From assembly GCA_038237625.1 (NCBI GenBank), contig JBBRYM010000005.1:108151-172150 (forward strand): 64,000 nt of DNA. Reading direction: 5' to 3'. This document shows positions 24,737 to 32,591 of this stretch, one piece after another (position 1 is the stretch's first letter; every line of letters begins with the position of its first letter). Source of the stretch: JAWVFM01 sp038237625 (GTDB lineage: Bacteria; Actinomycetota; Thermoleophilia; Solirubrobacterales; 70-9). The position numbers and the translations under genes are program-made. The notes under the pieces are model-generated. The model searched no databases, was not told the origin of the DNA, and saw nothing but the letters and a program-made list of their open reading frames with translations.

Positions 24737-25644
24737 TAGACCAGCGCCACGGCCAGGTAGTACCCGGCCACGACAGTGAACATGACCGCGTCGAGGCGGT
24801 CGAGGACGCCCCCGTGCGGTCCGAAGAGTCGCCCGGTGTCCTTCACCCCCAGATCGCGCTTGACCATCGACTGGAAGAGGTCCCCAATGGGCGCGAGGAT
24901 GGCGACACAGAAGCCCATGGTCAGTGCGTCGAAGCCGGTTAGCCAGTCCTGGTAAAGGCCGGCGAACCAGAAGGCCATCGTGCCCCCCAGGATGCCGACC
25001 GCCAGACCCTCCAGGGTCTTGTTCGGGGAGATCCGGGGGGCGAGCTTGTGCGCGCCTAGGATGCGGCCGCCGAAGTACGCGAACGTGTCGGTAAGGAAAG
25101 TGCCGACGAGAACGTCAACTAGCAGCGCCCCGCCGTGGACCGGAAGCTGGCGCAGGAGCACAGCGTGGGCGAACGGGATCGCGATCCATCCGATCCCGAG
25201 CAGCGTGAACGCAAGCGACGTCGTGACCCCGCCCCGCTCGTCCCGCAAGCCGGCGGCCAAAAACATCACGGGAAACGCCGCCGCTCCGACGATCACGATC
25301 TGAAACTGCGAGCCGTAGTAGGCCGCGAGGACCAGGGAGATTGCAACGCCGAAGGCGACGAACTCGAACGGCTTGGCGTCCCGGCCCATGCGAAAGAGCT
25401 CGGCCAGGCCCACGCACGCGAACACGGCCATGGCCGCAGCGAACAAAAGTCCGCCGACCGAGATTGCGGCGGCAATCACCACGATCCAGGGCAGCGCCCA
25501 CGCAACGCGGGCGAAGGTCTCGGATCCGCCGCCCGAGGGGACTGTGGGCTTGGGCCGCGGGCGCGGCGCAGGAGGCGGGTCGACGTCGAGCGTCAGCCTG
25601 ATCCTCTGCCCCTCGGACGGCGCGCGCCGAGGCGGAAAGTCCAT
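24733..25644 (-). CDS. cdsA: Phosphatidate cytidylyltransferase
   Basis: Makes CDP-diacylglycerol from phosphatidate and CTP at the membrane, the substrate of PgsA at 10 kb. 303 residues with about seven hydrophobic helices after a Pro-rich cytosolic N-terminus. The signature is seen as GDLFQSMVKRDLGVKDTG, then LFGPHGGVLDRLDAV, near the C-terminus; SPNKTLEG is also conserved. TAGGCT lies exactly 6 bases before the ATG, so it has its own leaderless promoter although uppS is only 17 bases upstream. Confidence 0.95.
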   Translation of the reverse strand: MDFPPRRAPSEGQRIRLTLDVDPPPAPRPRPKPTVPSGGGSETFARVAWALPWIVVIAAAISVGGLLFAAAMAVFACVGLAELFRMGRDAKPFEFVAFGVAISLVLAAYYGSQFQIVIVGAAAFPVMFLAAGLRDERGGVTTSLAFTLLGIGWIAIPFAHAVLLRQLPVHGGALLVDVLVGTFLTDTFAYFGGRILGAHKLAPRISPNKTLEGLAVGILGGTMAFWFAGLYQDWLTGFDALTMGFCVAILAPIGDLFQSMVKRDLGVKDTGRLFGPHGGVLDRLDAVMFTVVAGYYLAVALVY

Positions 25645-25650
25645 CGCGCG

Positions 25651-25656
25651 AGCCTA
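25651..25656 (-). promoter_or_regulatory. -10 element TAGGCT of cdsA
   Basis: TANNNT hexamer on the minus strand 6 bases before ATG 25644, in the short gap after uppS. Confidence 0.5.
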
Positions 25657-25661
25657 CCCGC

Positions 25662-26324
25662 CTACCGCCCGCCGAAGCGGCGCTGGCGCTCGCTGTACTC
25701 CGCGAGCGAAGCTTCGAACGCCTCCCGGGTGAAGTCGGGCCACAGCTCGTCGCGGAAGACGAGCTCCGAATAGGCGCACTGCCAGATCAGGAAATTCGAA
25801 GTCCGAAGCTCGCCTGAGGTGCGTATCAGGAGATCGGGGTCGTGCATCTCTGGTGCGTAGAGGCCATCGCGGAACTCTTCTTCGCCGCCCCTGGAGAACC
25901 TTCGCGCCGCGTCGATGATCTCGGCACGACCGCCGTAGTTGAATGCGACGAACAGCGTGATCCGCTCGTTTGTCGCGGTCGTCGCCTCGGCCCACTCCAT
26001 TCGCTCCACCAACTCGGGCGCGACGCCTTCCCTGCGGCCGATGAACCGCATTCGAACGCCCTCCGCATCGAGCTCAGGCGTCTCGGCGTCGATGCGCTCA
26101 CCGAACATCTTCATGAGACCCGCCACCTCCTCCGTCGGACGCGACCAGTTCTCGGTGGAGAACGAGTAGACGGAGAGCTCGGCGACGCCGAGCTCGGCCG
26201 CGTCGCGCAGGCGAGCCTTGACCACGTCCGCGCCGGCGCGATGACCCTCGATTGGGGGAAGGCGTCGCTCCGCCGCCCAGCGCCCGTTGCCGTCGGTGAT
26301 GATCGCTACGTACTTGGGCGCCAC
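25662..26324 (-). CDS. uppS: Isoprenyl (undecaprenyl) diphosphate synthase
   Basis: cis-Prenyltransferase that builds the lipid carrier for peptidoglycan. 220 residues from GTG 26324, chosen because it starts 17 bases after the frr stop and right at the conserved AIITDGNGRWA, whose Asp is catalytic. YSFSTENWSRP, FVAFNYGGRAEI and DLLIRTSGELRTSNF are conserved substrate motifs. The Met usual in IIMDGNGRWA is Thr here. Product chain length cannot be read from sequence. Confidence 0.95.
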   Translation of the reverse strand: MAPKYVAIITDGNGRWAAERRLPPIEGHRAGADVVKARLRDAAELGVAELSVYSFSTENWSRPTEEVAGLMKMFGERIDAETPELDAEGVRMRFIGRREGVAPELVERMEWAEATTATNERITLFVAFNYGGRAEIIDAARRFSRGGEEEFRDGLYAPEMHDPDLLIRTSGELRTSNFLIWQCAYSELVFRDELWPDFTREAFEASLAEYSERQRRFGGR

Positions 26325-26341
26325 GGCTTGGGCCCGCCAGC

Positions 26342-26914
26342 TCAAATTTCGAGGACTTCTGCTTCTTTGGCCTTGAGGAGGTCGTCGATCTCCTTGGTGG
26401 CGGCGTCGGTGTGCTTCTGGAGCTCGGCCTCCGCGCGACGCTCGTCGTCCTCGCCCAGGTCGCCTTCCTTCTTCAGCTCGCGCAGGTCGTGCATCACGTC
26501 GCGGCGGATGTTGCGGATTGCGACCTTCCCCTCCTCGGCAACACCGTGGACGACCTTCACCAGCTCGCGCCGGCGCTCCTCGTTCAACTCCGGGATCTGA
26601 AGTCGGATGACGTTGCCGTCGTTGGACGGGGTCAAGCCGACGTCCGACTCCATGATCGCCTTCTCGATGGCCTTGATGGAGTTCTTGTCGTAGGGGGTCA
26701 GGGTGAGCAGGCGGGCATCCGGAGCCGCAACGTTGGCCAGCTGGCGGAGGTCGGTCTCGGCGCCGTAGTAGTCGACGACGATCCGGTCGAGCAGGTGAGG
26801 ACTTGCTCGTCCGGTACGCACCGTCCCCAGCTCGTGCCGGCAAGACTCCACTGACTTGCGCATCCGCTCTCTCGCATCGGCAAGGAACTCGTCGGTGATA
26901 TCGGCCTCGGCCAT
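26342..26914 (-). CDS. frr: Ribosome recycling factor
   Basis: Splits post-termination ribosomes with EF-G. 190 residues, normal length, all-helical domain I with the conserved VRTGRASPHLLDRIVVDYYG and TPYDKNSIKAIEKAI, and ending in a long helix of ELQKHTDAATKEID. The start ATG shares one base with the pyrH stop (TGATG), so translation is coupled. Confidence 0.97.
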   Translation of the reverse strand: MAEADITDEFLADARERMRKSVESCRHELGTVRTGRASPHLLDRIVVDYYGAETDLRQLANVAAPDARLLTLTPYDKNSIKAIEKAIMESDVGLTPSNDGNVIRLQIPELNEERRRELVKVVHGVAEEGKVAIRNIRRDVMHDLRELKKEGDLGEDDERRAEAELQKHTDAATKEIDDLLKAKEAEVLEI

Positions 26915-27666
26915 CAGGCGGGGACCCTATCGCCGCTTCGAGGCGCGCCGGAGTGAACGTGGGTGCCCACTTTCTCGCCCTTGACGATGCGGGCGATGTT
27001 GGACTCGTCGGCGACGTTGAAGACGTGAATCGGCAGCTCGTTGTCCATACAGAGGGAGAGCGCCGTGGAGTCCATAATCCGCAGATCGCGCTCGATCGCC
27101 TCGCGATGGGTGATCTCGGCGAAGAAGCGCGCGTCCGGCACCTCGGCAGGATCGGCGTCGTAGACCCCCTCCACCCCGTGCTTCGCCATCAGGATCGCCT
27201 CAGCGTGGATTTCCAGGGCTCGCAGCGCCGCCGCGGTGTCGGTGGTGAAGAACGGGTTGCCCGTGCCCGCGGCGAAAATCACCACCCGGCCCTTCTCCAG
27301 GTGCCGCATGGCACGGCGGCGGATGTACGGTTCGGCGACCTCGGTGACCTCGATCGCCGAAAGAACTCGGGTGTCCGCGCCGACCTTCTCCAGCGCGTCC
27401 TGAAGCGTCAGGGCGTTCAACACCGTCGCGAGCATTCCCATGTAGTCCGCTGTCGCCCGGTCCATCCCCTCCGCGGCACCGCTCAGGCCCCTGTAGATGT
27501 TTCCGGCGCCGACGACGACCGCAACTTCGACGCCCTCCTGAACCGTCTCGTGAACCTGACGGGCGATGCGCTGGACCTCGAGCGGATCGGTCCCGTACTC
27601 CAGGGATCCCATGAGCGACTCCCCGGAGAGCTTCAGAAGGATGCGCGTGAAGGCAGGGTCGGCCAC
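26914..27666 (-). CDS. pyrH: UMP kinase
   Basis: Phosphorylates UMP with ATP; hexameric enzyme of the amino-acid kinase family. 250 residues from GTG 27666, with LLKLSGESLMG at the phosphate loop, VVGAGNIYRGL, and TGNPFFTTDTAAALRA. TAGGGT lies 7 bases before the GTG, and this fixes the start within a longer open frame. Operon with frr, uppS. Confidence 0.96.
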   Translation of the reverse strand: MADPAFTRILLKLSGESLMGSLEYGTDPLEVQRIARQVHETVQEGVEVAVVVGAGNIYRGLSGAAEGMDRATADYMGMLATVLNALTLQDALEKVGADTRVLSAIEVTEVAEPYIRRRAMRHLEKGRVVIFAAGTGNPFFTTDTAAALRALEIHAEAILMAKHGVEGVYDADPAEVPDARFFAEITHREAIERDLRIMDSTALSLCMDNELPIHVFNVADESNIARIVKGEKVGTHVHSGAPRSGDRVPA

Positions 27667-27673
27667 CGGGTGA

Positions 27674-27679
27674 ACCCTA
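27674..27679 (-). promoter_or_regulatory. -10 element TAGGGT of pyrH
   Basis: TANNNT hexamer 7 bases before GTG 27666; separates pyrH transcription from the upstream tsf operon, whose end is marked by the terminator at 27733-27754. Confidence 0.55.
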
Positions 27680-27732
27680 GATGGTCGGCGCGCTCCACTG
27701 CCCTCGCGGCACACGAATATCGACGAGGGGCG

Positions 27733-27754
27733 AAAAGCGGCGGCTGGCGCCGCC
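27733..27754 (-). terminator. Intrinsic terminator upstream of pyrH
   Basis: GGCGGC/GCCGCC stem (27739-27744 with 27749-27754), 4-base loop, followed on the minus strand by GCTTTTCG. It ends a minus-strand transcript between tsf and pyrH. Confidence 0.6.
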
Positions 27755-27882
27755 GAATCCGGTCGCTGTTCTGGATTGTGTGCGATATACGCATACAAAG
27801 CAGGACGGCGCCAGACATCGAGCCCTATCGGCCGACCTTGAGCCAGTCCTGGCGGATTCGAAAGTAATCGGCTGTCTGGCCT
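27733..27882 (-). ncRNA. Candidate structured RNA between tsf and pyrH
   Basis: No protein-like frame fits this low-G+C stretch. On the minus strand a TANNNT box TAGGCT (27889-27894) would start a transcript near 27882. That transcript contains the perfect 8-bp pair GCCAGACA (27880-27873) and TGTCTGGC (27817-27810) and finishes at the terminator at 27733. I match it to no known RNA family; it could equally be the tsf 3' untranslated region. Confidence 0.3.
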
Positions 27883-28135
27883 TCTGGGAGCCTAACCACG
27901 CAAATTCGATTCGAAAATGCAACCGGGTCGAGGTTTGCGTGGAACCCCCACGCATGCTCTATGACGCGGCGTTGCCCAGAGCAATCAGCCTGCTCGACCT
28001 CGGATCGTGACCGCAGCGCGCTCTGCGGACGGGCGGGGAGGTTTGCGTCGCGGTAACCCAGCGGAGCTGGCTGCGGCGCGGTGCCTCTGTCCGGGTCCCG
28101 TCTCCATCACGGCGACAGCCGCGAAGGGCTCCGCC

Positions 28136-28756
28136 CTAGTCGTCTTCCCCGACGGCAAAGCGCGCGAACCTTGCGATCTGGATGTTCTCGCCGGTCTTGG
28201 CGGCCAGCGCGGCACGGAGCTCCTCGATCGTCTTGCCGTCGTAGCGGTCGGCGTTGATGTGCGGCTGGTCGAGCAGCGCGACCTCCTTCGACCACTTGGC
28301 TAGCTGGCCGTCGACGATGCGGCCGATGACGTCCTCCGGCTTGCCCTCCTCGCGCGCCTTGGCCTCGTGGACCGCGCGCTCCGACTCGCGCGCCTCCTCC
28401 GTGATCTCATCGGCGGAGATGAACTCGGGTAGCGACGGCGCACCCGCGACGTGCAGGGCAACCTCGCGGGCGAATTCCTGGAAGTCGTCGCCACGGGCGA
28501 CGAAATCTGTCTCGCAGCGCACCTCGACCAGCACGCCGACGCGTCCTCCGGAGTGGATGTAGGAGGCGACGGTGCCCTCCCCGGTCGCTCGCCCGCTGCG
28601 CTTGGCGGCGGACGCCTGGCCCTTCACCCGCAGGATCTCGACGGCTTTGTCCAGATCGCCGCCAGCCTCCGCAAGCGCTGCCCGGCAGTCGAGCACGCCG
28701 GCGCCGGTGCGTTCGCGAAGGGCCTTGACGTCGCCGGCGGAGACGTCCGCGCTCAC
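28136..28756 (-). CDS. tsf: Elongation factor Ts (short form)
   Basis: Nucleotide exchange factor of EF-Tu. 206 residues, like the short Thermus-type protein. N-terminal UBA-like helix VKALRERTGAGVLDCRAAL, core VRCETDFVARGDDFQEFARE, and EEGKPEDVIGRIVDGQL. It lacks the second half of the long E. coli core. Its ATG overlaps the rpsB stop by 4 bases. Confidence 0.96.
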   Translation of the reverse strand: MSADVSAGDVKALRERTGAGVLDCRAALAEAGGDLDKAVEILRVKGQASAAKRSGRATGEGTVASYIHSGGRVGVLVEVRCETDFVARGDDFQEFAREVALHVAGAPSLPEFISADEITEEARESERAVHEAKAREEGKPEDVIGRIVDGQLAKWSKEVALLDQPHINADRYDGKTIEELRAALAAKTGENIQIARFARFAVGEDD

Positions 28757-29622
28757 GGTGTCCCCTCCGTTCCGGCCTGTGCGGGCTGAGCCTGGGCCCC
28801 TTCGGCAGCGGCCGCTGCGGCGGCTGCTTCCTGTGCCTCCTTCCGCGCGCGCTCCTCGGCATCGCGGCGGGCCTTCTCCTCGGCCTCGCGTCGCCGGCGC
28901 TCTTCCTCTTCGGCACGGCGCTTGGCCTCGGCCTCGCGGTAGATATTGGCTGACTCCTCGATCGCTTCGCCGATCGTCTGAACCACCAGGCGACAGGAGC
29001 GGATCGCGTCGTCGTTACCGGGAATCGGATAGGTGACCGGAATCGGGTCGACGTTGGTGTCAACCAGGCCGATGATCGGAATCCGCAGGCGCTGAGCCTC
29101 GCGCACCGCAATGGTTTCGGCCTTGAGGTCGAGGACCAGCACTGCCTGTGGTAGGCGCTTCATGTCGCGAACGCCGCCAAGGTTGTACTCGAGGCGCTCG
29201 AGCGAAGCCTCCATGGTCATCCGCTCCTTGGTGGGCAGCAGGTCCAACTTGCCCTCGGCCTTCAGGTTGTTGAGCTCGTGCAGTCGGTCGATGCGCGCCG
29301 AGATCGTTTGGAAGTTGGTCAGAAGACCCCCCAGCCAGCGCTGGTTGACGAACGGCATCCCGGAGCGTCCGGCCCACTCTGAGACCGCGTCGCGGGCCTG
29401 CTTCTTCGTGCCGACGAACAGGACCGATCCTCCCTGCGCGGCGATCTCGGCGGCGAAGCTGCGGGCTGAGCTGAGCAGCTTCTCCGTCTGCATGAGGTCG
29501 ATGATGTGGATCCCGTCGCGCTCGCCGAAGATGTAGCGGGCCATACGTGGATTCCAGCGGCGCGTCTGGTGGCCGAAGTGCAGGCCTGCCTCCAGCAGCT
29601 CCTTGATCCCGGGTTCGGGCAT
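28753..29622 (-). CDS. rpsB: 30S ribosomal protein S2
   Basis: Small-subunit protein S2. 289 residues: normal S2 core (LLEAGLHFGHQTRRWNPRM, GTKKQARDAV, QRWLGGLLTNFQTI) plus a C-terminal extension of about 60 residues rich in Glu, Arg and Ala (from about 230), predicted to be a long charged helix. Such extensions occur in several actinobacterial S2 proteins. AAAGGAAAG precedes the ATG. Confidence 0.97.
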   Translation of the reverse strand: MPEPGIKELLEAGLHFGHQTRRWNPRMARYIFGERDGIHIIDLMQTEKLLSSARSFAAEIAAQGGSVLFVGTKKQARDAVSEWAGRSGMPFVNQRWLGGLLTNFQTISARIDRLHELNNLKAEGKLDLLPTKERMTMEASLERLEYNLGGVRDMKRLPQAVLVLDLKAETIAVREAQRLRIPIIGLVDTNVDPIPVTYPIPGNDDAIRSCRLVVQTIGEAIEESANIYREAEAKRRAEEEERRRREAEEKARRDAEERARKEAQEAAAAAAAAEGAQAQPAQAGTEGTP

Positions 29623-29680
29623 TTGACTTTCCTTTTCGCTTTGAATTGCACTCTGCGGGCCGATGCGGGGACCCGGTCTT

Positions 29681-29699
29681 CGAAGCCGCTTGGGCTTCG
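29681..29699 (-). promoter_or_regulatory. Leader stem-loop before rpsB
   Basis: CGAAGCC (29681-29687) and GGCTTCG (29693-29699) give a 7-bp stem with a 5-base loop, about 60 bases upstream of the rpsB start. It may belong to an autogenous leader or terminate the upstream RluD-like gene; there is no clear U-tract. Confidence 0.4.
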
Positions 29700-29741
29700 G
29701 GCCGGGCAGGGCCCCGTCGCTCCCGAGGAGGATCGCTTGCT

Positions 29742-30437
29742 TTACGCGCGCGAGTGTAGAGAGCGAGCGTGCTCCAGGGCAGCCGCGAGGTCCGGCGGAA
29801 GCTCGGACGAGAACTCCAGGGGCGACGCTTCGAAAGGATGCTCGAAAGCCAGCCGCGCGCTGTGCAGGAACTGGCGATCCAGCCCGTCGAGTGGCGGTCC
29901 CCCGTAGCGGTTGTCGGCCACAACGGGAGCGCCGATCGCGGCCAGATGGACCCGGATCTGGTGCGTTCGCCCGGTTTCCAGCCGCACCTCCAGGAGGCTG
30001 TGGCGCGAGAGCTTCTCCACGATCTCGAAATGTGTCACCGCCGGGCGCGGCGCCCTGCCTCCGACGGCGCGTCGCTCAGGGGCACGGTAGTCGCGGCCGA
30101 GCGGCGCATCGATAGTCCCCGAGCGCGAACGCGGAGCGCCGGCCACGAGGGCGAGGTAGGTACGCGAGACCTCGCGTCTTTTGATCGCGTCTGAGAGCCG
30201 GCGGTGGGCCTCATCGTCGCGGGCGACGATCATGAGGCCGGAGGTGTCGCGATCGAGGCGGTGGACGATGCCGGGTCGCGTCTCGTCCGCGCCGCCGCCC
30301 AGGAGGCGCCCGAGTGCGTCAACCAACGTCCCCTCCCGATGTCCCGGCGCCGGATGCACCACCAGGCCCGCCGGCTTGTCGACGACCGCAAAGCGTTGTT
30401 CGACATGGACCAGGCGAATCTCGTCGGCCGCGTTCAC
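29742..30437 (-). CDS. RluD-like 23S rRNA/tRNA pseudouridine synthase without S4 domain
   Basis: Isomerises uridine in RNA. 231 residues from GTG 30437, whose GTGA overlaps the lspA stop. Catalytic motif GIVHRLDRDTSGLMIVA with the essential Asp, plus DKPAGLVVHP, TGRTHQIRVHLAA and the RYGG substrate region. The S4 RNA-binding domain usually found at the N-terminus of RluC/RluD is absent, and the sequence upstream of the start encodes lspA in another frame. Target uridine unknown. Confidence 0.88.
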   Translation of the reverse strand: MNAADEIRLVHVEQRFAVVDKPAGLVVHPAPGHREGTLVDALGRLLGGGADETRPGIVHRLDRDTSGLMIVARDDEAHRRLSDAIKRREVSRTYLALVAGAPRSRSGTIDAPLGRDYRAPERRAVGGRAPRPAVTHFEIVEKLSRHSLLEVRLETGRTHQIRVHLAAIGAPVVADNRYGGPPLDGLDRQFLHSARLAFEHPFEASPLEFSSELPPDLAAALEHARSLHSRA

Positions 30438-30883
30438 GGGGACTCGGAGGCAGGTGCCAGCGACACCGTCACCAAAACCACCACGCCCAGGGTGATCGCG
30501 ACGTCGGCCATGTTGAACGCGGGCCACGCCGGCGGGTCGATGAAGTCGGTGACGGCGCCCAGCCGGGCCCGGTCGATCAGGTTGCCGACCGCTCCGCCGG
30601 CGAGCATCCCTGCGGCAAGCCACAGGCCGGGCCGCTCCGGTTGGCGCCAGAGCCAGACCAAGACGGCGATCAGCACCACCACGGTCAGCGTCGCCACCAG
30701 CGCGCCACCCCCGCCGAGAAAGCCGAACGCCACCCCACGGTTCTCGGTTCGAACCAGATGAAATCCGAGCGGCAGGCGTTCGCTTTGCCCGAGCCGAAGC
30801 GATGACGTCACCGCAGCCTTCGACGCCTGGTCGAGGCCCATCACTACGAGAGCCACCAGGAGCCCCCTGACCCGCAGGCTCAC
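30434..30883 (-). CDS. lspA: Lipoprotein signal peptidase
   Basis: Cleaves prolipoprotein signal peptides ahead of the lipidated Cys in the membrane. 149 residues from GTG 30883 (GTGA overlaps the yggT stop). Four transmembrane helices; catalytic Asp residues in GGAVGNLIDR and PAFNMADVAI; the conserved VRTENRGVAFGFL is present. Likely clients in the window include the ABC binding protein and the 46.9-kb lipoprotein. Confidence 0.94.
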   Translation of the reverse strand: MSLRVRGLLVALVVMGLDQASKAAVTSSLRLGQSERLPLGFHLVRTENRGVAFGFLGGGGALVATLTVVVLIAVLVWLWRQPERPGLWLAAGMLAGGAVGNLIDRARLGAVTDFIDPPAWPAFNMADVAITLGVVVLVTVSLAPASESP

Positions 30884-31188
30884 TGCCCCAGAATCGCGCG
30901 CAGGATGATGTCGCGGACCACGAAGAGGACGAGGATCGCCAGCATCGGGCTGAGATCCAGAGCCATCCCCCCGAACCCGAGCGGGCGCAGAACCGACCGA
31001 AAGGCGTTGAGGTAGGGGTCGACGGTCTCCTCGATGAAGCCGACCGTCGCCCGCAGGTACGGGTTGTACGGCATGCGCGGAACCCATGACATGAGCACGC
31101 GGATGAAGATCATCACGAGGTAGACCAAAAACAGCGCGGCGACGTAGTCGTAGATGTCGGCGCGCGAGATACCAGCGATGACGCTCAT
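30880..31188 (-). CDS. yggT: YggT/YlmG-family membrane protein
   Basis: A 102-residue membrane protein with two hydrophobic hairpins and the family motif SWVPRMPYNPYLRATVGFIE. YlmG homologues in Gram-positives and plastids are linked to cell division and membrane-protein insertion. It overlaps proC by 4 bases upstream and lspA downstream. The divIVA gene commonly found next to it is absent. Confidence 0.9.
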   Translation of the reverse strand: MSVIAGISRADIYDYVAALFLVYLVMIFIRVLMSWVPRMPYNPYLRATVGFIEETVDPYLNAFRSVLRPLGFGGMALDLSPMLAILVLFVVRDIILRAILGQ

Positions 31189-31955
31189 CGAAAGCGCTCC
31201 AGCGACGCGGTGACCGCGGCCCGGACCGAATCCTCGAAGCCATTCTCGCCAAGCGCTTTGAGGCCCGCTTCAGTCGCGCCTCCGGGAGGGGCCACTGCCG
31301 CGCGGATGGCCGCCGGGCTGCGGGCTCGAATCAGCGCGGCGGTCCCGTCCAGGGTTCCCGCAACGAGCTCCAAAGCTAGCTCGGGGTCCAGCCCTTCGTC
31401 TGCCCCGGCTCCGGCGAGAACCTCGGCGAAGAGAGCTATGTATGCAGGCGAGCACGACATCACGGCCATCGCGGCGTCGATCCGCTCCTCACTCATCGGG
31501 ACGGTCTCCCCCACCGCGCCCAGCAGCTTCACCAGCCGTCCGGCCAGTGCCGCGTCCATGGCGTCGTCGACCGAATAGCAGAGAACCCCACGGCGGACCT
31601 CGGCTGGCTGGTTCGGCATCACGCGTATGGCCGGCACCCCGGGGAAGGCCTCGGCGAGGCGATCAAGCGTGGTCGCGGCCATCACGGACAGGATCGCCGG
31701 AGCGGTGCCGCCAAGCTCGGCGGCGACGTCGTCGAGAGCCGTGGGCTTCACCGCAAGCAGAACGGCGTCGCAGTCGTCGCGCAGCTCGGCGAGGCTCGCC
31801 CGAGTTTCGCCGCCCACATTCGCTGCGAGCGCAGCTGCCCGCTCGGCGTCGAGGTCGCAGAAGGCCATGGACGAGGGGCCGTCCGCATCCGCCGCGGCCC
31901 ACCCGCGCGCCATCGCTGCAGCCATGTTCCCCGCGCCTGCGAAGCCGATCCTCAT
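31185..31955 (-). CDS. proC: Pyrroline-5-carboxylate reductase
   Basis: Last step of proline synthesis, NADPH-dependent. 256 residues with Rossmann motif RIGFAGAGNMAAAMARGW at the N-terminus, VLLAVKPTALDDV, VIRVMPNQPAEVRRG and the C-terminal dimer domain ending VAPPGGATEAGLKAL. Slightly shorter than the usual 265-275. Part of the sepF-proC-yggT-lspA run. Confidence 0.93.
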   Translation of the reverse strand: MRIGFAGAGNMAAAMARGWAAADADGPSSMAFCDLDAERAAALAANVGGETRASLAELRDDCDAVLLAVKPTALDDVAAELGGTAPAILSVMAATTLDRLAEAFPGVPAIRVMPNQPAEVRRGVLCYSVDDAMDAALAGRLVKLLGAVGETVPMSEERIDAAMAVMSCSPAYIALFAEVLAGAGADEGLDPELALELVAGTLDGTAALIRARSPAAIRAAVAPPGGATEAGLKALGENGFEDSVRAAVTASLERFR

Positions 31956-31988
31956 CGGCCGAAGCGTAGGGATCAGATGGCCGACTCC

Positions 31989-32519
31989 CTAGCTCTGGTT
32001 GAAGAAGCCCTTTTCGACCAGGCGGGCGCGTTCCTCGGCCGAGACCTCGACGTTGCGCGGTGTGAGCATGAACGTCTTGTCGGCGATCTTCTGCATGCCG
32101 CCCTCGAGGGCGTAGGTGAGGCCCGAGGCGAAGTCGATCAGGCGCTTGGAGAGCTCGGAGTCGGTGGTCTGGAGGTTCAGGATGACCGGGGTCGCCTGCT
32201 TGAACGCGTCGGCGATCTCCTGGGCGTCGTTGAAGTTGTTCGGGTTCACGAGATGAACCCGCACGTCAGCCCCGCCGTTGCCGGCCACCGGCCGCAGCGA
32301 GCGCGGACGGCCGGCATCCTCGTCGGCGAAGATGTCGTCGATCTCGTCACGGCGCGCACGCCGCTCGCCGATTCGGCTCACGGTCGCGGTACGGGGCGCA
32401 GCGGACTCGTAGATGTCCGACTGCCCGGTCTCGGGCTCATAGGCATCCTCGATGTAGTCCGGATCATCGGCAAGGCCGAAGTAGACGAGAGCGCGGTGCC
32501 ATGTGTCTCGGATAGCCAT
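31989..32519 (-). CDS. sepF: Cell division protein SepF
   Basis: Membrane anchor of FtsZ in Gram-positives. 176 residues: N-terminal amphipathic helix (AIRDTWHRALVYFGLADD), acidic linker, then the FtsZ-binding domain from about 85 with VRVHLVNPNNFNDAQEIADA, VILNLQTTDSELSKRLIDF and FASGLTYALEGGMQKI. Normal actinobacterial length. ftsZ itself is not in this window. Confidence 0.95.
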   Translation of the reverse strand: MAIRDTWHRALVYFGLADDPDYIEDAYEPETGQSDIYESAAPRTATVSRIGERRARRDEIDDIFADEDAGRPRSLRPVAGNGGADVRVHLVNPNNFNDAQEIADAFKQATPVILNLQTTDSELSKRLIDFASGLTYALEGGMQKIADKTFMLTPRNVEVSAEERARLVEKGFFNQS

Positions 32520-32591
32520 GTCTCGGCGAGGTTCGCCCCGGCGGGCGGATCTCCTTTACCCATTATCCGCCGTTTGGGCGCCCCGTTGCAA

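Larger units (their letters stand above)
27667..28135. other. 469-base intergenic region, tsf-pyrH
   Basis: No convincing gene. Visible items are the pyrH -10 box, the terminator at 27733-27754, the candidate RNA, and a switch-like set of repeats: CCACGCAAA (27896-27904), TTTGCGTGG (27934-27942) and CCACGC (27948-27953), where the middle copy can pair with either neighbour. Base composition is clearly lower in G+C than the flanking genes. Confidence 0.6.

Noticed and set aside
27681..28010. 109-residue plus-strand frame in the tsf-pyrH gap
   Set aside because: Mixed third-base use and no protein-like pattern; the region looks structured and non-coding.
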